Shown here in pieces: positions 33,910 through 47,200 of a stretch of DNA of 64,000 bases. A program made the translations under genes and the position numbers. This DNA is from Hyaloperonospora brassicae (Eukaryota > Oomycota > Peronosporomycetes > Peronosporales > Peronosporaceae): assembly GCA_947650285.1 (NCBI GenBank), contig CANTFL010001360.1:310001-374000 (forward strand), read 5' to 3'. The notes below the pieces were generated by a model. The model was not told the origin of the DNA, searched no databases, and saw nothing but the letters and a program-made list of their open reading frames with translations. Each line of letters opens with the position of its first letter. The first letter of the stretch is position 1.

Positions 33910-35996
33910 AAAAACGCAAGTGTTTTCTGTTCACGAATTTCGTTGGTGTAAGCAAAAGAGGGTTCGTCTCTCGCTGAGCAAAAGACGTGTGGGCAGCAAG
34001 CGCGTCGGCCAGTGCCATTCTGAGTACGACTGAATGCCCACGTGTTCGCTCTTGTACTTCAAATGCTAAGTCTGATTATCGAATGACTCGCGCGTTGGTC
34101 AAAACAAACAGTAAATGGATATATTTTCATCAGTCGCTTTCTTTCTTGAAAGTAATCACTGTTGATGTAGCTTTTGTCTTAGGAAACGAACATTTTGTCG
34201 TTGCCAAAAGCAAGCGCATAATGCAAAGGTTCTTCTCAACATACTAGAATAGAACATGAAACGCTTATTCCTAATCGTCAAAATGTCGTGGGACCAGCGT
34301 CGCCAACCTTTCATGCCTAAAAAATCTTTTTAGAGCCAAAAAAAAACCGACAAAGACAACTTCGCCGCTCTCGAGTTATGGCAGCAATATATGCAGCCTG
34401 TCGTCCAGAGTGATTATTGCCCGTAGGAAAGTACTTACACCCTGTCAACGTCATTTATAAGAGCTAGCTGTGAAATACATGCACTTCGTATCCAGAAATG
34501 ACAAGCTCGGAACCGGCACAACAGTGTATGGTCGTAAAGCTCCCGCATGCGTCACGAGAGCCAAGTGTACCTCATCCAGAATATATCAATAAACTGTCCG
34601 CCTTGCATCTGAAATCTGACCAATGGCACGCAAGCCTATAAGGCCACGTGTGACATTACATCGCTTACGTTTATTCCACTTCGCGGGTGGCGCTTATAGT
34701 CCTACTGGCCTCTTCGCGCACAAGAAGCTTGCAGCGCTCTAACATCTATATGAAACCATCAAAATAGGCGAGATAGTCTGTACCTTGGTCTGTGTGGCTC
34801 CTTGCTTCACGTGCACTACATATGATCCGAGCGCGCCATTAGCTCTCATGAGTATTTACGCCGCATATGTTACCACTGGCCTAACATATCACTGTCAAAA
34901 ATAGCTCGATCCAGTTCTCGTGATCTTCGTATGATCGAATCATAACAAACGTACCTGTCGTGACTTCATCAACGCTTGCATGTATGATGTGTGACCTCGT
35001 GGCACTCAAAAAATTATGTAACCCTTCACTAAATACGAGTAAAAAAATTATAACTACCTCGGCTTGCACGACGCAAGGGGGGTCTCATCACGTGAAGTTT
35101 GCGCTTACAACGAAATGAAAAGAATTGCTTTATTTATGTGGACTATACTCAAACGAAATTCTATACGTAGCTGCAAGCGCCTAATAGATTCGAAGGCACA
35201 TGAAAATAAGCTCTGATAAAGAGCTCTTATTACAAGCACTCTAACGGCTGCTTCGATATAGTCATCTTCAGCAATTACGTAATGTGTTAGACAAGAATTG
35301 ATAGTATGACTATATCGTATTATACCAACATGTGATCGTTCGGTCATCAGGTGATTAGTACCGCAAGCCATGAATTAGGCTTGCGAAAGGAATGGGACTA
35401 GTGAACGGAGTCTGTAAAATAATAAATAAACACGCGTTACGGAAACCCGAAAATACGATTAGTATACTTTAGGGAAATATATTTACAAGCTGAGGATGAA
35501 ACCACGCACCAAACGAAAAAGAGTACAATTAGGGTACATCCACCTATCTCATCAATAAGGTTGTTCCGGCATTCATTTCTACATCCATGTGTCTTCATGT
35601 CGCTTCATTTTTAATTTAACAGCTTGATCACAAACCTTGTGACTTTCCACTCGGCAGTCACTTTGCGAGATAACACAAGTACGTTGCCAGTTTAACATGT
35701 TTATCTACAATGCTGTCCATGTATCTTCTGTAAGTCCACGTTGCTTTATTTTGATTTATCGAGCTATATCTATCCTGTATAATATCCAAGCTAGCTCTCA
35801 CCTATGGTTGTATTTCTAAGTTTAGCATTGACGAAAAAGAAGAGTGTGGAACTTTTGCATCATGACGATGTGCTAGTATTAAGATATGATCCAAGCCAGC
35901 ATATGATAATCATGTTTGATCTCTCCATGGGGGTAAATGTAGAAATGACAGGAACTTGAGGTTCTGTTGTATTTTTTATGCAGATATTTGTAGAGA
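33910..35996. other. Intergenic region upstream of the transporter gene
   Basis: No gene can be supported. The plus-strand frame at 33987-34247 and the minus frames at 35069-34881 and 35371-35105 are short and lack domains. Confidence 0.4.
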
Positions 35997-36439
35997 CACA
36001 ACGGGGTTAGCCTCTTATATAATACTATCATCTACTATATTAACGATGACTGAGAACATTAAGTCTAATATTCTCACTACAATCTTCACTAAAATCAGTG
36101 AAATTATTGCTGTGACCCAAGGGTCTACTCATTGGTTGGTATAGATATATATCAACCCACCAATCGCTGCTAGACGCGCGCAATGGGTGGTGAGTAGACG
36201 TCACTTTACATACTTTGGTAGTAACATAGTTACGCTAGGACTAATAGAACAAGACACAATTTAGAACCTTATTATAATAACATAGTTTTCCTTTTCTGTC
36301 ACCAAGCTCCTGTGTTTAGTACTAAGCCTTCGTCTTCAGCGTATACTGTACGCAAACTAAAGGGAACTAGTTCTCACTGCAGTCATTGAGATCTCGCTAC
36401 GCACTGTTGTCAGTGAGTAGCACCCAGTGCTCCGTTACG
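35997..36439 (-). repeat. Hairpin-rich LTR-like repeat, copy C (about 443 bp)
   Basis: In minus orientation the core CCCATTGCGCGCGTCTAGC is present (about 36165-36183). Ends are decayed: CACAACGGGG on the left for TGTAACGGGG, and GTTACG on the right for GTTACA; no target duplication is left. Hairpins on the plus strand: GAGAACATTA/TAATATTCTC (36052-36075, one mismatch), TTCACT/AGTGAA (36085-36102), GGTTGGTATA/TATATCAACC (36134-36157, one mismatch), GTAAC-ATA-GTTAC (36221-36233), TTAGTACTAA (36316-36325), GCGTA/TACGC (36339-36353), GAACTAGTTC (36364-36373), CACTG/CAGTG (36402-36415) and AGCAC-CCA-GTGCT (36419-36431). Around the core, GTCTACTCA and TGAGTAGAC form a 9-bp outer stem. Confidence 0.75.
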
Positions 36440-39243
36440 GGTGACGTCGATAGTCGAGGCCGTCACACTAGGCGCAAACCTTTTGGTGAATACACATATG
36501 ATATTGTAGGCTGTCGACACGGCTAGCGGCGTCTACTTGTGGATTATGATATACAGCTATATGGGGCCGCACATTCACTACTAAGTCTACAATGACTTTG
36601 ACCGATTCAAATAAATGTTTCGGTTCCAAACCACACTCGAACGCCGACTATTATTTGAAATACCTTTGTTTCTTTAAAAACATAATCAATCTGCGAAAAT
36701 CCGATTTTTCGTATATACTTTGTTTCGGTCGCCTGAGCGATAAAGGATAAAAAAAGGTGCAAGCACAGCGCTCAGAAGCAAAATAAATATGAAAAAGGTG
36801 GTATTTAGGAATATAATGCGTTCGTAACGATATTCGAAGTGATAGTCTTGCCGGATTGGCGCACATCACTGACCAATTGATGCGGTAACTACATCGATTA
36901 GGCTCAAAGTAAGTATGGAGATCGTGTTGGGTTAGATATGTTTTCTTTTAGCTTGCCGAATGATTCCATATCGCTGTAAAAAGTTTACGACATCTTACGC
37001 ACAAGCGTAGAAAACCTTTTTAATCAGTCCAACCTAAATATACTGTAGAACGTTCTGATATGGGCAATGCGAGCTTCTTGATATTGTAAGATGGCTAATA
37101 TGCCGAAAAAACGTATATATAAAAGTCTAGTGGACGATAAATAATCGATTTATAAAACAAGTCAAAGATCGAACGTAACAGAAAAACTACAGTACCTGTA
37201 GTTCCAAAATTTCTCCGCACTCCTTTTGTCGCATATAATGTATCTATGTTTTCATTTAAGACCACTCAAGTGTATATGCGGGTGTACTATAAATTTTGTC
37301 TTTAGTGCTTTCTCGTGATTATTTTATGCATTATGATACCCGAATATATAAAAAAGGAAGCTCACTTATTTTTGTGGTTAACTTGCATAGGTTAAATCCA
37401 AATATAAAGAAGAAACGCATTTACAATACGAACCAGACCCATGCAAAATATTACACCATGACCACTTTTTTCCATGCTACTGAGAAGTCACACGCACTCA
37501 ACGCCAATTTATATGCTGGGCACATGATCAAATTGTCATTCTCCCACTATTGTGTGCCTATTTTGTCCAGCTTTTATGGCGGTGTGGTATTGCTGCACAA
37601 TATCTCGATGAATTTATTCAACTCAAAGGTTGGAGAACTTGCCAATCGTGGCGTTTGTAGCGCGTTTGAAACCAGATTATGCAGAAGTTAATCGGCCCAG
37701 ACGTGCGTGGGATTGGAGTACGTAAAAACATGGTTCAACCTGCTACCACACGCTAGCCCATGACTGACTGGACCAAGATCCCGAACTTATATAATATAAT
37801 ATATCTGCGCCTACATCAAAGATAGTTGCCTGTTCTGTAGTTTCCACATATACTATCGAAGATACAAAAAAGGTGACTCGAAGTAATCTAGAGGTAGCCA
37901 ACGATCTGTAGCCAGTTTAAGTTAGCATTGGCAGCTGTGCATTTGCAATCACTACTATATTATGACGTTTCCTATCCCGAAAGTTTGGGAATACGAGCAC
38001 TCGCAAATTGACCACAAAGAACTTCATCAAAAAAAATATTGCAAAATAGGACCAGATAAATGGTGAGAACATTACAATTGTGTCAGCGGTCGAAATCCGT
38101 TGATTAGGACCGAAATAATCAACTTTCTATGTAACACTCACACCCTAGCCATTCTACATTTGCAAAGGTCATCGATCAAATGCATCTTTCCTTTTAGATT
38201 TTGACGTTATCCATATGTTTGACACGCACAATACAACTTTTTGCTTTGTGCTGTTCTTAGACAAGTTTTCATCAATGTCTAACCATTAAAGATATATATG
38301 CAGCAAATTTTGCGAACAAAACTCTACCAAGAAAGTGAAATATACATAACATCCATCCTTGTGATCTATTTTGGTAAGTATGCCGATTATTCACTCATTT
38401 TACTAGGGTTATAACCCGTGCTTGCATAACTGTTTGCTTTTGCTGAACCTAATATACGTATACATCATTCTCCCCTTACAACTGCAAGACAAAATTTTGT
38501 ATTTTACATGAAGGGATTTAGCTTTGTAGGGCGCTCTTTGATGTCTCTAATTTAGTCCAGTATGACCAGAGTGACGACGTTCAGTTTTCCTACAGTAATT
38601 TGCATAATTTGTAGGATAAATATGATGCTGAGAGAGATTCGAAAATAATTGATTGTGGTCGTTCAAGATCAAGTGCAATCGCAACTAATACGACGGAGAG
38701 AGATATGCAAAGTCTGCTTAATAAGATAAGGCAAAACTTCGTAAGCTCCGTTTGCAGTCGAGCAAGACGAGTGAAAATCGCCTCTTCTTTCTCTTAGTGA
38801 TAATTAAGACCAATACATTTTGGAAGCGTGTCAACGCTAAATGAATGCTACTCTGCTAAAACGGGTTCGTATGTGCTAAAAAATCTACTGCAGTTTATAA
38901 ATCAAGTTAAAATACTAAATTTTTATTTTATAGTTTTTAAATGAGATCTAAAACATGTGACCTCGTAGAAAGTACTGCGTTGACGCTAACTTTCAGATCT
39001 CACACATTCGGATGTACCGAAATTGACAAGCCTTTACCGCTGAGCGCATACCTCTTCGATTCGCAATACACGCATGTGTTAAAATACGCAAAAGTACAGC
39101 TGCTTTAGTGAGCTTATCGCAAATACTAAGCATCGCTTAGAGCTAGGTATCACACTGCCAGAACCTACTTTAACCACAAAAAACATTCATACTGTATTAA
39201 TTAGAACCCCAAATATCATTCTAATTAGTACTGTACTAAACAG
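36440..39243. other. Non-coding AT-rich DNA
   Basis: I see nothing to annotate. The 131-codon frame at 37296-37691 has no ATG at its start and no recognisable motif. Confidence 0.4.
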
Positions 39244-39283
39244 CACCGACGCTTTTTGGATCCCGCTGTAGGCCTCGTCGGTG
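39244..39283. repeat. 8-bp GC-rich hairpin
   Basis: CACCGACG (39244-39251) and CGTCGGTG (39276-39283) flank a 24-base loop in otherwise AT-rich DNA. An ATTAGAA/TTCTAAT pair lies just upstream (about 39199-39225). It could be a small structured RNA or the end of a decayed palindrome-rich repeat; sequence alone does not decide. Confidence 0.55.
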
Positions 39284-40972
39284 TAAAAATTTCTCACAAA
39301 GCGAGTCCATTCATGTGTTTTGCTTTCACACACACTAAGAACCTCCTATAACTACTTGTAATCACAATACCGCCGCACCATATCCACCATCTTTAACAAA
39401 TGGGAATGAAGAAGAGAGCGAGTTTGCGATATGTCACATTATTTACTACCTCACCAATTGATTTTATCTTACTTTCTGTAGCATCAGATCGACTATACCG
39501 TAGCGTTGTCGCACTAAAAAGAAAATGAACGTTAGCTGAGAGTGATCTGTGCTTGTCAACAATTTTAGTGACGTCATCTAAGCCCGGGTGGATCTGCGAA
39601 CGCCTATACTTACAAGCAAGCAACACCCCTCTCCTCATGTTGTATAATAATAAAGGAGACTCTACACAACCATACACAGCTACTTCTGGTGATGATGGTG
39701 ATGCTCGAATATGATGGTCGTGATGTTGCGGTGCTAAAGCATTGTAACTTATGAGCTTTTGCATTCACATTTAGCATGCGCCAAACTGTACGTTTGATTT
39801 CGTATAATGTTCAAAATACCACAGGCAAAACGATGCGTGGTCCACATATCCTCATAAGCCAAATCGGTACGTCAAAAAATGCGTGGCGCATAATCTGTAT
39901 TAGAATATATTCGAATCAGGTCGGCTGGATCGCGCACAGGAGGGATTGTTCGTTTCTATTCGATGATGGATATAATCATTCACGGACGCATCCAGAAATA
40001 CGTAGACGATATGTCTGGCTGTCGATTTCTGCTTTCTTAAAAAAACCTTTACCCTATAACACGCACAAGTTACTTATTAATTGGTATGTAATATACTACA
40101 AATGCTCGTTTAACTTAAGGTAAAAAATAGATTAATTAAAACAGCCTATACTGTAGGCTTCTTTTCGTAATCTGACGATCAAAAGTCTTCTCAAATCCAT
40201 CCCATGCATTCGTTTCGATTACTGAATTTTTGGTTTTAAAAACTATCAAATCGCCGAACGCCGTATATCCATTATAGCATGTCCGACTAAGTATGCACTG
40301 CCGACCCACCTCGTAAAATATCATCAAAGATTTACGTGATCCGATATCCGGGAAAGTGAATACTGAAGTAATGTATTACTGACATTACACCATTCATATA
40401 ATTTTTATCAAGCTTCTCCACATTATACTTAGTGATATTCAAGTTGGAAAAATGCATATTCAACAATCAAAGATTTGAAATCGTTTGGAACGATCTAGAA
40501 CCAAGGTTGAAGTTGCTTAAGTTTCCAGAAATTCAGCTCATATCGCTCTATAGATATATACTGGCTTGCAACTAATGATGAGTATTCAGATCAAACGATT
40601 GGCGCAACTTTCATTTGATTCAAGGGTGTGTGGCGCATGTTAGGGCACTGACTTCTCGCGAGCGGTATAATTGCACTGGGTCTAATATAAAGGCCAATAG
40701 GGTAACTCTGAACGCACCTATCCCGACAAGTCGTATCAATTGGCACACACATACAGTAGAATTGAAAATCGCGTGGCGATTAGCATCAAACGGCTTCGTG
40801 TGACCTAGAAGGTGCATCACCGGCGCTGTCATATTATTATTGTTTATCTCATCGCACACATCGTGTGTTCTGGACAAAATGAACCCACGCACGTCCTTGA
40901 TAGTGTTATGCATTGATCTGAATGTATCTGATATAAACTAGATTTTTAATAGCGATTTCTGTTTCTTCAAGT
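39284..40972. other. Non-coding DNA, two medium open frames of unknown value
   Basis: Minus 39764-39393 (123 codons) and plus 39776-40123 (115 codons) are open but show no domain, promoter or splice evidence. I would not call either a gene. Confidence 0.35.
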
Positions 40973-41445
40973 TGTACGAAGCATCCGATTCGTAAAAGAC
41001 ATACTTCTTACCACATGACTGGTAAGCCCTTGTACCAATATAGTACACGATTTTGGGCTATGAAATCTCACGTACACGGTACGTGCAGAGGAAAGAGTAA
41101 CTTTAGCAAGAAGCTGATCAAACTCAGGGATAAGTAACAGTATACGATATCGTTAAATTCTCTTTAAACACATCTGTTGTTCTTATTTACATACCTTGAA
41201 CTAAAACTTTTGATGTGTAACCTCGCTCACGCCCATTGCATGCGTCCAGAAGCGATCGATAGTTTATTCGGTAAATAGCGTGGCCTAAATCACCTTATAG
41301 TTAATGCAGCGCAGAATACGACCTTTTAAGGTCAATATTATTTAATATGTATTCAAATCGGGAACTATTGTCGGATTTGACCAAGTATAATGATATTCCC
41401 ATGGACGTTATCAAGTCAAAGCCGTTCAGGGATCACCTTGTTACA
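40973..41445 (+). repeat. Hairpin-rich LTR-like repeat, copy D (473 bp)
   Basis: It starts TGTACGAAGC and ends GGGATCACCTTGTTACA, the same end as copy A. CAAGT and GCAGT flank it (3 of 5 bases match). The core is CCCATTGCATGCGTCCAG at 41232-41249. Hairpins: TACGAA/TTCGTA (40975-40994), CTTACCA/TGGTAAG (41007-41026), TGTAC/GTACA near 41031-41047, CACGTAC-ACG-GTACGTG (41069-41085), ACGATATCGT near 41145 and GACCTT-TT-AAGGTC (41320-41333). It aligns with the fragment at 14255-14365. No coding capacity. Confidence 0.65.
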
Positions 41446-42399
41446 GCAGTAGCTTTAAACCTTAAATGCCTGTTGTCCTTAGAAGCTTCATTCCGGAAGA
41501 TATTGGTTGATTGGCTACTAGCTTGCACAGCGCACATGTTGCCTTTTCTTTATGGCTTTCACAAATAGATGGGGTCCACACGATCTCGGACGAATCATAG
41601 CGGGAAATAAATGTGTTTATTTACTCACCGAGACATCACTAAATTCGTGGAGCTTCGTGCGTTCTCTATTGTATATTGGTGGCGCAACTACAATTTATAC
41701 ATTCATGACCAATTACCTTGATCAAAGACAATACAATGATTAAGTTGGCGCAAGCCTCGTATCCATGCACAATAGATTTCCGGAAGATTTCATTTTCAAA
41801 CTACCCAATGATTCAAGCCTTATGCTTGAACGTATGGGATGAAAGTTCGTGGTGTACAAATAGTATTTTTTATGTCAATCAGCGAATCAGCTTTACTGTA
41901 ATGAACCTTTCACTATAAATGTTGCACAAAGGATATCACACCACTGCGTGAACGCGAAAAGTGGATCTTCATTGATTTTTGGCACAAACATTTACCTTCC
42001 TATAGCGAACAGACCTGCCAATTAGCAAAAAAGGCCATTAAGAATCGATAACGTTTATAGACAAATATAGATCCGATGTAAGAATCGATCGGTCAGTATG
42101 GCATAATACCTATGCGATAAACTCTAATTTGTCTTGTATTGTACGGACTTTTAGTCAGGTGTTTGGAGATCGATCAGTTTTCCTACACTACATTCCGGTT
42201 CATTTTGTGATATTACATGTACATTGTCGTAAACACTATATTAAGGGACCCGCTATTCATCACTCACTTTTCGCTAACCACCTCTCATCCCCATTTAATC
42301 AAGGATCTTCATACTTTATGTCGCGCTGTGATTGGCTAAATGTAAATTGTTTAAAAGAATTTTGATTAAGCGCAAATTAAACGCGAAACTAACTCCTCG
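41446..42399. other. Non-coding AT-rich DNA
   Basis: Short frames only (41552-41743, 41718-41918, 42129-42365, all plus); none has a recognisable motif. Confidence 0.4.
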
Positions 42400-43063
42400 T
42401 TGAAAAGGTACGCGTGCTCTTCAAGCTCATCCGGTCAAGTCATGGCCAGAGCTCTACATCTACGTTTGGCCAGATGATACCTATGTCTCCGACTCCTACA
42501 CCATTACATTCGAACCAGTGTTCCCGAAAGTCGGGAAGCATGTGCTTTACGATCTCTACGTGAGATTCGACGACAAATCCCCGAGTCCGGTATCGTCAAG
42601 TCGATCATCTCCTATCGGTAGACAGAAATGTACGACACCGTGATGTTCCGCCAAAAGTGTGAGCGTCGTTGTCTGAACTCGATGCCAGGCGAATACCGGA
42701 TTTAGCTTATCAATGCAATCGTCCATGGCCTCATTAGTTTCGAGATCGATGGATCTAGCGCCAATGCTGAGTGCTCGAAAGGATACAATATCGAGTTCGG
42801 CGACGAAGTCTTTGGTGCGTATAATACAATTACTGACAGCATCCTTACGAGCAGTGGAGACAGCATGTACCTAAACGTGACTAATTTTTACAGCGCGTTT
42901 GTGGCGACGAGCGGCGGTGTAGATACTGGATTTTCGCGGGTGGTGAAACGAATCGCTGTGACGAACGACTCTTGGCAAGTCGGTATTGGTTACTTGGCTT
43001 TGGGACGAATCAGCCCTTTTCCGGGATCAAGAAGTCAAACTGTTCGCGATCGGTTGTGGTGAG
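42400..43063 (+). pseudogene. Decaying gene of unknown function
   Basis: This GC-richer stretch codes for protein-like sequence on the plus strand in pieces. One frame, about 42438-42615, includes WPELYIYVWPDD and a Y-D-L-Y-V-R-F-D-D segment. A shifted frame, about 42625-42705, includes MFRQKCERRCLNS. A frame in phase with it, about 42707-43063 after a stop at 42706, includes FEIDGSSANAECSKGYNIEF, an N-V-T glycosylation-type site, and ends RDRLW-stop. Beta-rich, aromatic and Cys-containing composition suggests a secreted or extracellular domain, but I do not recognise the family. At least one frameshift and two stops break it. The ATG at 42865 opens only the last piece. Confidence 0.5.
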
Positions 43064-43320
43064 CATTAACGAACTAGTCTTCCAGCGACGTACCAATTTC
43101 AAAATAACTTGTTGCTGCTTTGTAATTATTTTTCTCGGTTAGATGTATATAAACAGCATTGACTGTGTTTGACTAGGGATTTTTACGAAGCGTTTCTAAT
43201 GTAGGGTACCGGAGATTCCTCGACATCTCCATCCAACGTTGTACAGGCGGCAAGTGTGTCGCCATGCCGACAATACATTGCACTGGAAGTCAGTGACGCG
43301 TTTTAACATTATGCGGTCAG

Positions 43321-44237
43321 TCAACGAGCTCGTGCGTCGGAATATATTGGCACTGCAAAAGATTCCCTTGCCACGATGTTATCGTGATCGTCGTACATCA
43401 TTTGTATAACATTTTTCTTTTTCTCGTCTGACGTCTCTACACTCACGTCCAGTCTCAATTTTGTCACCCGCTCGAAAAAGAGTTGCAGTGAATAACGCTT
43501 CTTGCACTTCCGCGCGGCAAGACCCGCAAGCATCGTTATATATATATATATATATATATATATTGCAATTACACCTTTGGATGGGTCTGCTGGAACAGCT
43601 TATTTGGATTCCGTATAATTAAGCACGTGAAATTGTTATTTGAACTCTGCAGTCACGGGCTCTTATGCTTCGCAACATATTCACGACGTAAGATCAACTG
43701 ACGTGCTAACTAAGAAATTTGTTTGCTTCAATCACTTCTTTGCGTTGCTCTTCAGATAGAGCGCGTCCTTGAGGATGAACAGATTGGTCGGCAAAGGGTC
43801 CGTGATTGTGATCGTGGGTGCCAACTTGAACTTCCCAGTAATTTTGTTGTTCAACTCGGCGAACAGAACATTTGAACATACAGCCTTTCCCACGTCGGGA
43901 CCTAACACGCTTGCATTTGTTAAATGCGTCAGCTGCTGTCACTTTTGGTGCGCATGAACACTGCAAAGTAACAGCTTTTGATGTCGCCTTCTTTCCTTTT
44001 CCCGACTCGCCTAGTGTGCAGAACAGTCATAATATAGCCTCCATCAGCAAAAAGTGAGTTAAGAGCAGCCCGCGCATTTTCTAGGCTAGCATAGCTGGTG
44101 TTAAAATGTTCGTGGTAACAATCCATGCCGGCTACGTGAGCGGTGTTTCGAATGTCGATGGCTGTGCAGCTTAAAAGGAATCGTTGGTGCTGAGTAAGAG
44201 CAATAATACAATTTTTAATTCTTCTTAAATGGGCCAA
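43321..44237 (-). pseudogene. FAR1/MULE-type DNA-binding protein remnant
   Basis: Minus 44237-43929 ends with a Y-I-M-T-V-L-H-T-R-R segment. After a frameshift near 44010 the next frame, 43966-43706, reads C-K-R-V-R-S-R-R-G-K-G-C-x-F-K-C followed by YWEVQVGTHDHNHGP and RALSEEQRKEV. The Cys...H-N-H pattern and the following R-A-L-x-E-E-Q helix are those of the FAR1/WRKY-GCM1 zinc-binding domain at the N-terminus of MULE transposases. A Lys/Asp-rich tail lies at 43533-43321. No catalytic (DDE) part is present, so this is the N-terminal portion only. It is unlike the MULE at 12103-13896 and so represents another lineage. Confidence 0.65.
43537..43563. repeat. (TA)n microsatellite
   Basis: A 27-base uninterrupted TA dinucleotide run just upstream, on the minus strand, of the tail of the FAR1-like remnant. 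Confidence 0.95.
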
Positions 44238-47200
44238 TCACAATGTATATTAATTTGAGGTGATTGGTGGTTAGATAAAAGCGAGTGGTGAATTTCGGCT
44301 CTATATTAAATTTTTAATATGGTGCGCGTTTTCGTCCTACTGGGTTTTTTTTACTTTGTCCTTTTATTAATTGCCTTATCTCCTACAAAATATCATGTAT
44401 AATTACATACTTAATGTGGCCTCGTAAGTCAATTTGAAAAATTGTATATAATTCTAATTTCATGACTGACTACGCGCAATAGATGCTTCTACTAGGCCGT
44501 CGTGGAATCTACTGGACTAGTTTTTATAATTCCATGTAACCAAAACCCTCAAGCTAGAAAAAAAATAACGTGGCTTGTAGGTATAGAATATATGAGTGCT
44601 ATGCATATTGTTTAGAAACAAATCTGTGATCTCATTATACATCAAAACAAAGAATTTGTCAGAGAAGTCGATGTATTAACGAGGTAAAGGGCTCTTTATG
44701 TATGTCACCTTAGGCGCCAATTATTTTGAACACAACTTGGTACGCTGGTAGCTATATTATATCTTGAATCAATATCTCATTCTGATGAAATTATAGCATT
44801 ATAATAATTATGGGAAATGTCATCTACGACTTTAATATTTCATTAAACTCATTAAGACTGATTCCTCAAGTGGCATCTTTCGATGTAGCTAAAAGAAATT
44901 ATCCATTGTGACATTATGTATTGCGTCGCTATACCAAGGAGTTATTACTTATATTACTCTAAGCCAAGATATTGTTTATTACAGTGACAAATATGGCACT
45001 GTTTTACATTTAAAAATGGAGACTTCCAACGCCAAATGTTCCACTGAAATAGTGTGCGTCTCTTCCACCCAAAAATAAACAAGTTTGACTTCACCAATGT
45101 ATTGTTTATTAATCGCCCTCGAAAACACCAATGCAAAAATTGGAAGTTTCTTTTCTTGTGATTTCAAACTCCATAATAATCTGGTCTCTACTAAGCATTA
45201 GTTTAGGCTCTTTTTGTAGCCGCCTGAATGTACATTGGACGTAACGCGCTGCACCTTCTAAATTTATTAATATCCGCTACTTTGTACAGTCGCGTAAAGA
45301 TATAGCGATGAAGTATGGAATGATCTTGTAAATATCAAATAGCGCAAAGGTTTACTGGTTTGGCGTTTATGTGCCACCTCGGTAAAGATGTGGTCTACAA
45401 TAGATCTCTCTGAGAGACACAAGGACCCTGTTCAGTCATTAAGTGGTGTTGCGTATCTTGTGTGAGATTCATCAATTCTATAAGTAATAAAAATTTTAGT
45501 ATAAGGATGGACTGATCCGACGCAGCAAAATGGTTTGTCGTAGGATGATGGGTGGTCTGCGGTTAAACGCGGTTTCTATTGTTACCATAATATAATAAGT
45601 TAGTGCTGACTAGCATGATCAGGTGAATGTTGTTCACTAGAGCTATGACTAGTTAAAGACTACATTCCTGATTCCACGCAAGAATCTACATTATACAAAC
45701 GACAGATTGGATTCGTCACCAATAGCTGTTTTGCATTTGGTACTATAATTGTAGATCACGCATAGCGGAAAAAGAAGAGAGAGAGCAGCAACTCGGTGGT
45801 TAAAAGCCATCAAGTAAAAGAGTCATCGGAAGTCAACAGCCATAATGTGCTACAATTTGTGCGCTTACCACGTACATATCACGCTTCGCCTTTTCATCAC
45901 GGCCGTCACACCGTTTTTAACTCGCGAGTAGCCATGACTAAATTCTACCTAGCACCGTTAGCATATGATTAAGAACGTATACCGATCCCCTATTCGTGTA
46001 CCTTGCAAAGGGCAGTTTAGGCAAAACAATTCCGAAATCACGTTGTGCAGCAAGGACATATGGATGGAAAAGGGGGCACCTTATGAGATTATGATGTCTT
46101 TTGTCTCATTGAGATGCTTTAAATCCGCGCTATTTTTTTAGTCTCGTCCCGAGTAGTGATCACTTCCTAACGCAGCGCAAGTTTCATCGCGATCTTGCTG
46201 CAAGTCACCCGCGGACAAGAACTTCATCCATAGTGTGATACGAGTTTTATGCGCGCAGTAATTTCAGGAGTGCATCGGTAAAACGGCATTAGTGACAGCA
46301 AAAAAACTTCGTAATATCCGGAAAGAAATGATGAAAGCGAGCATGAAAGCCAATCGAAATTAGTTTGCAGCGCAGAATGATTACTTCAGAACAGTTTGAT
46401 CTGGCGTTCAAAGGGTGCATGGACGACCCCTGCACTATATGTAGCTAGTATTACATTTTACTCAAGTTTGATTAAAGTCATAAAATTCGTCAATCCTCTC
46501 CATATGAAATTATGAATTAAATTGTCAACTGCAGTAAAATTTTGTCATTTTCCACAGTACCATAAGCAGTCACATAGGAATCTATTCCAGGACAAAGTAG
46601 GCCGAATTGTCTGCGGCGACCCGGAACCGCAGACAGTTTTGCGTCATTGCGTACATAAGGTAGGGACAAGTGTGAATCAGATGTGACATAAGAAGTCGCG
46701 CGCTTTAGCGTCTAATGATCACGCATTATTACCAGGATACAGCGAATAACGATTGTGGTCGAGTTGTTTTCATGTCTGCAAGAATTAATCGACATGCGGT
46801 TGGTTTCTGGTCAGTATTCTCTATTTGCCCTGTGAAATGGTTTGCACACGTTCTCCTTAGAATAAATCGTAGTACGGTACAGAAAGTCTACGTGAAAATT
46901 GAATAAATTGGAGCGATATTCACAAATTTTGTGGAAGCATGTAGACCCACCATCATGACACCATAATTCTGTCATGCTAAGCGACATCTGATTATTGATA
47001 TTGAGCCGGAATCATGTCACTGGAATGATGAAAAGATCATTTCTAACAATGATTAATCGGTGGCCGCCGAAAGGTCCTACTTACAATCGAAAATGTCGAG
47101 ATATGAAAACACTGATGTACCCGCCACTGCTGATGGGAATTGGTATGATACTGATTCGGATTCTATTATACCACCTCCTTCCTCCATGGTGGACACCCAA

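Noticed and set aside
37296..37691. 131-codon plus-strand open frame
   Set aside because: No ATG at its start, AT-driven composition, no motif, promoter or splice support.
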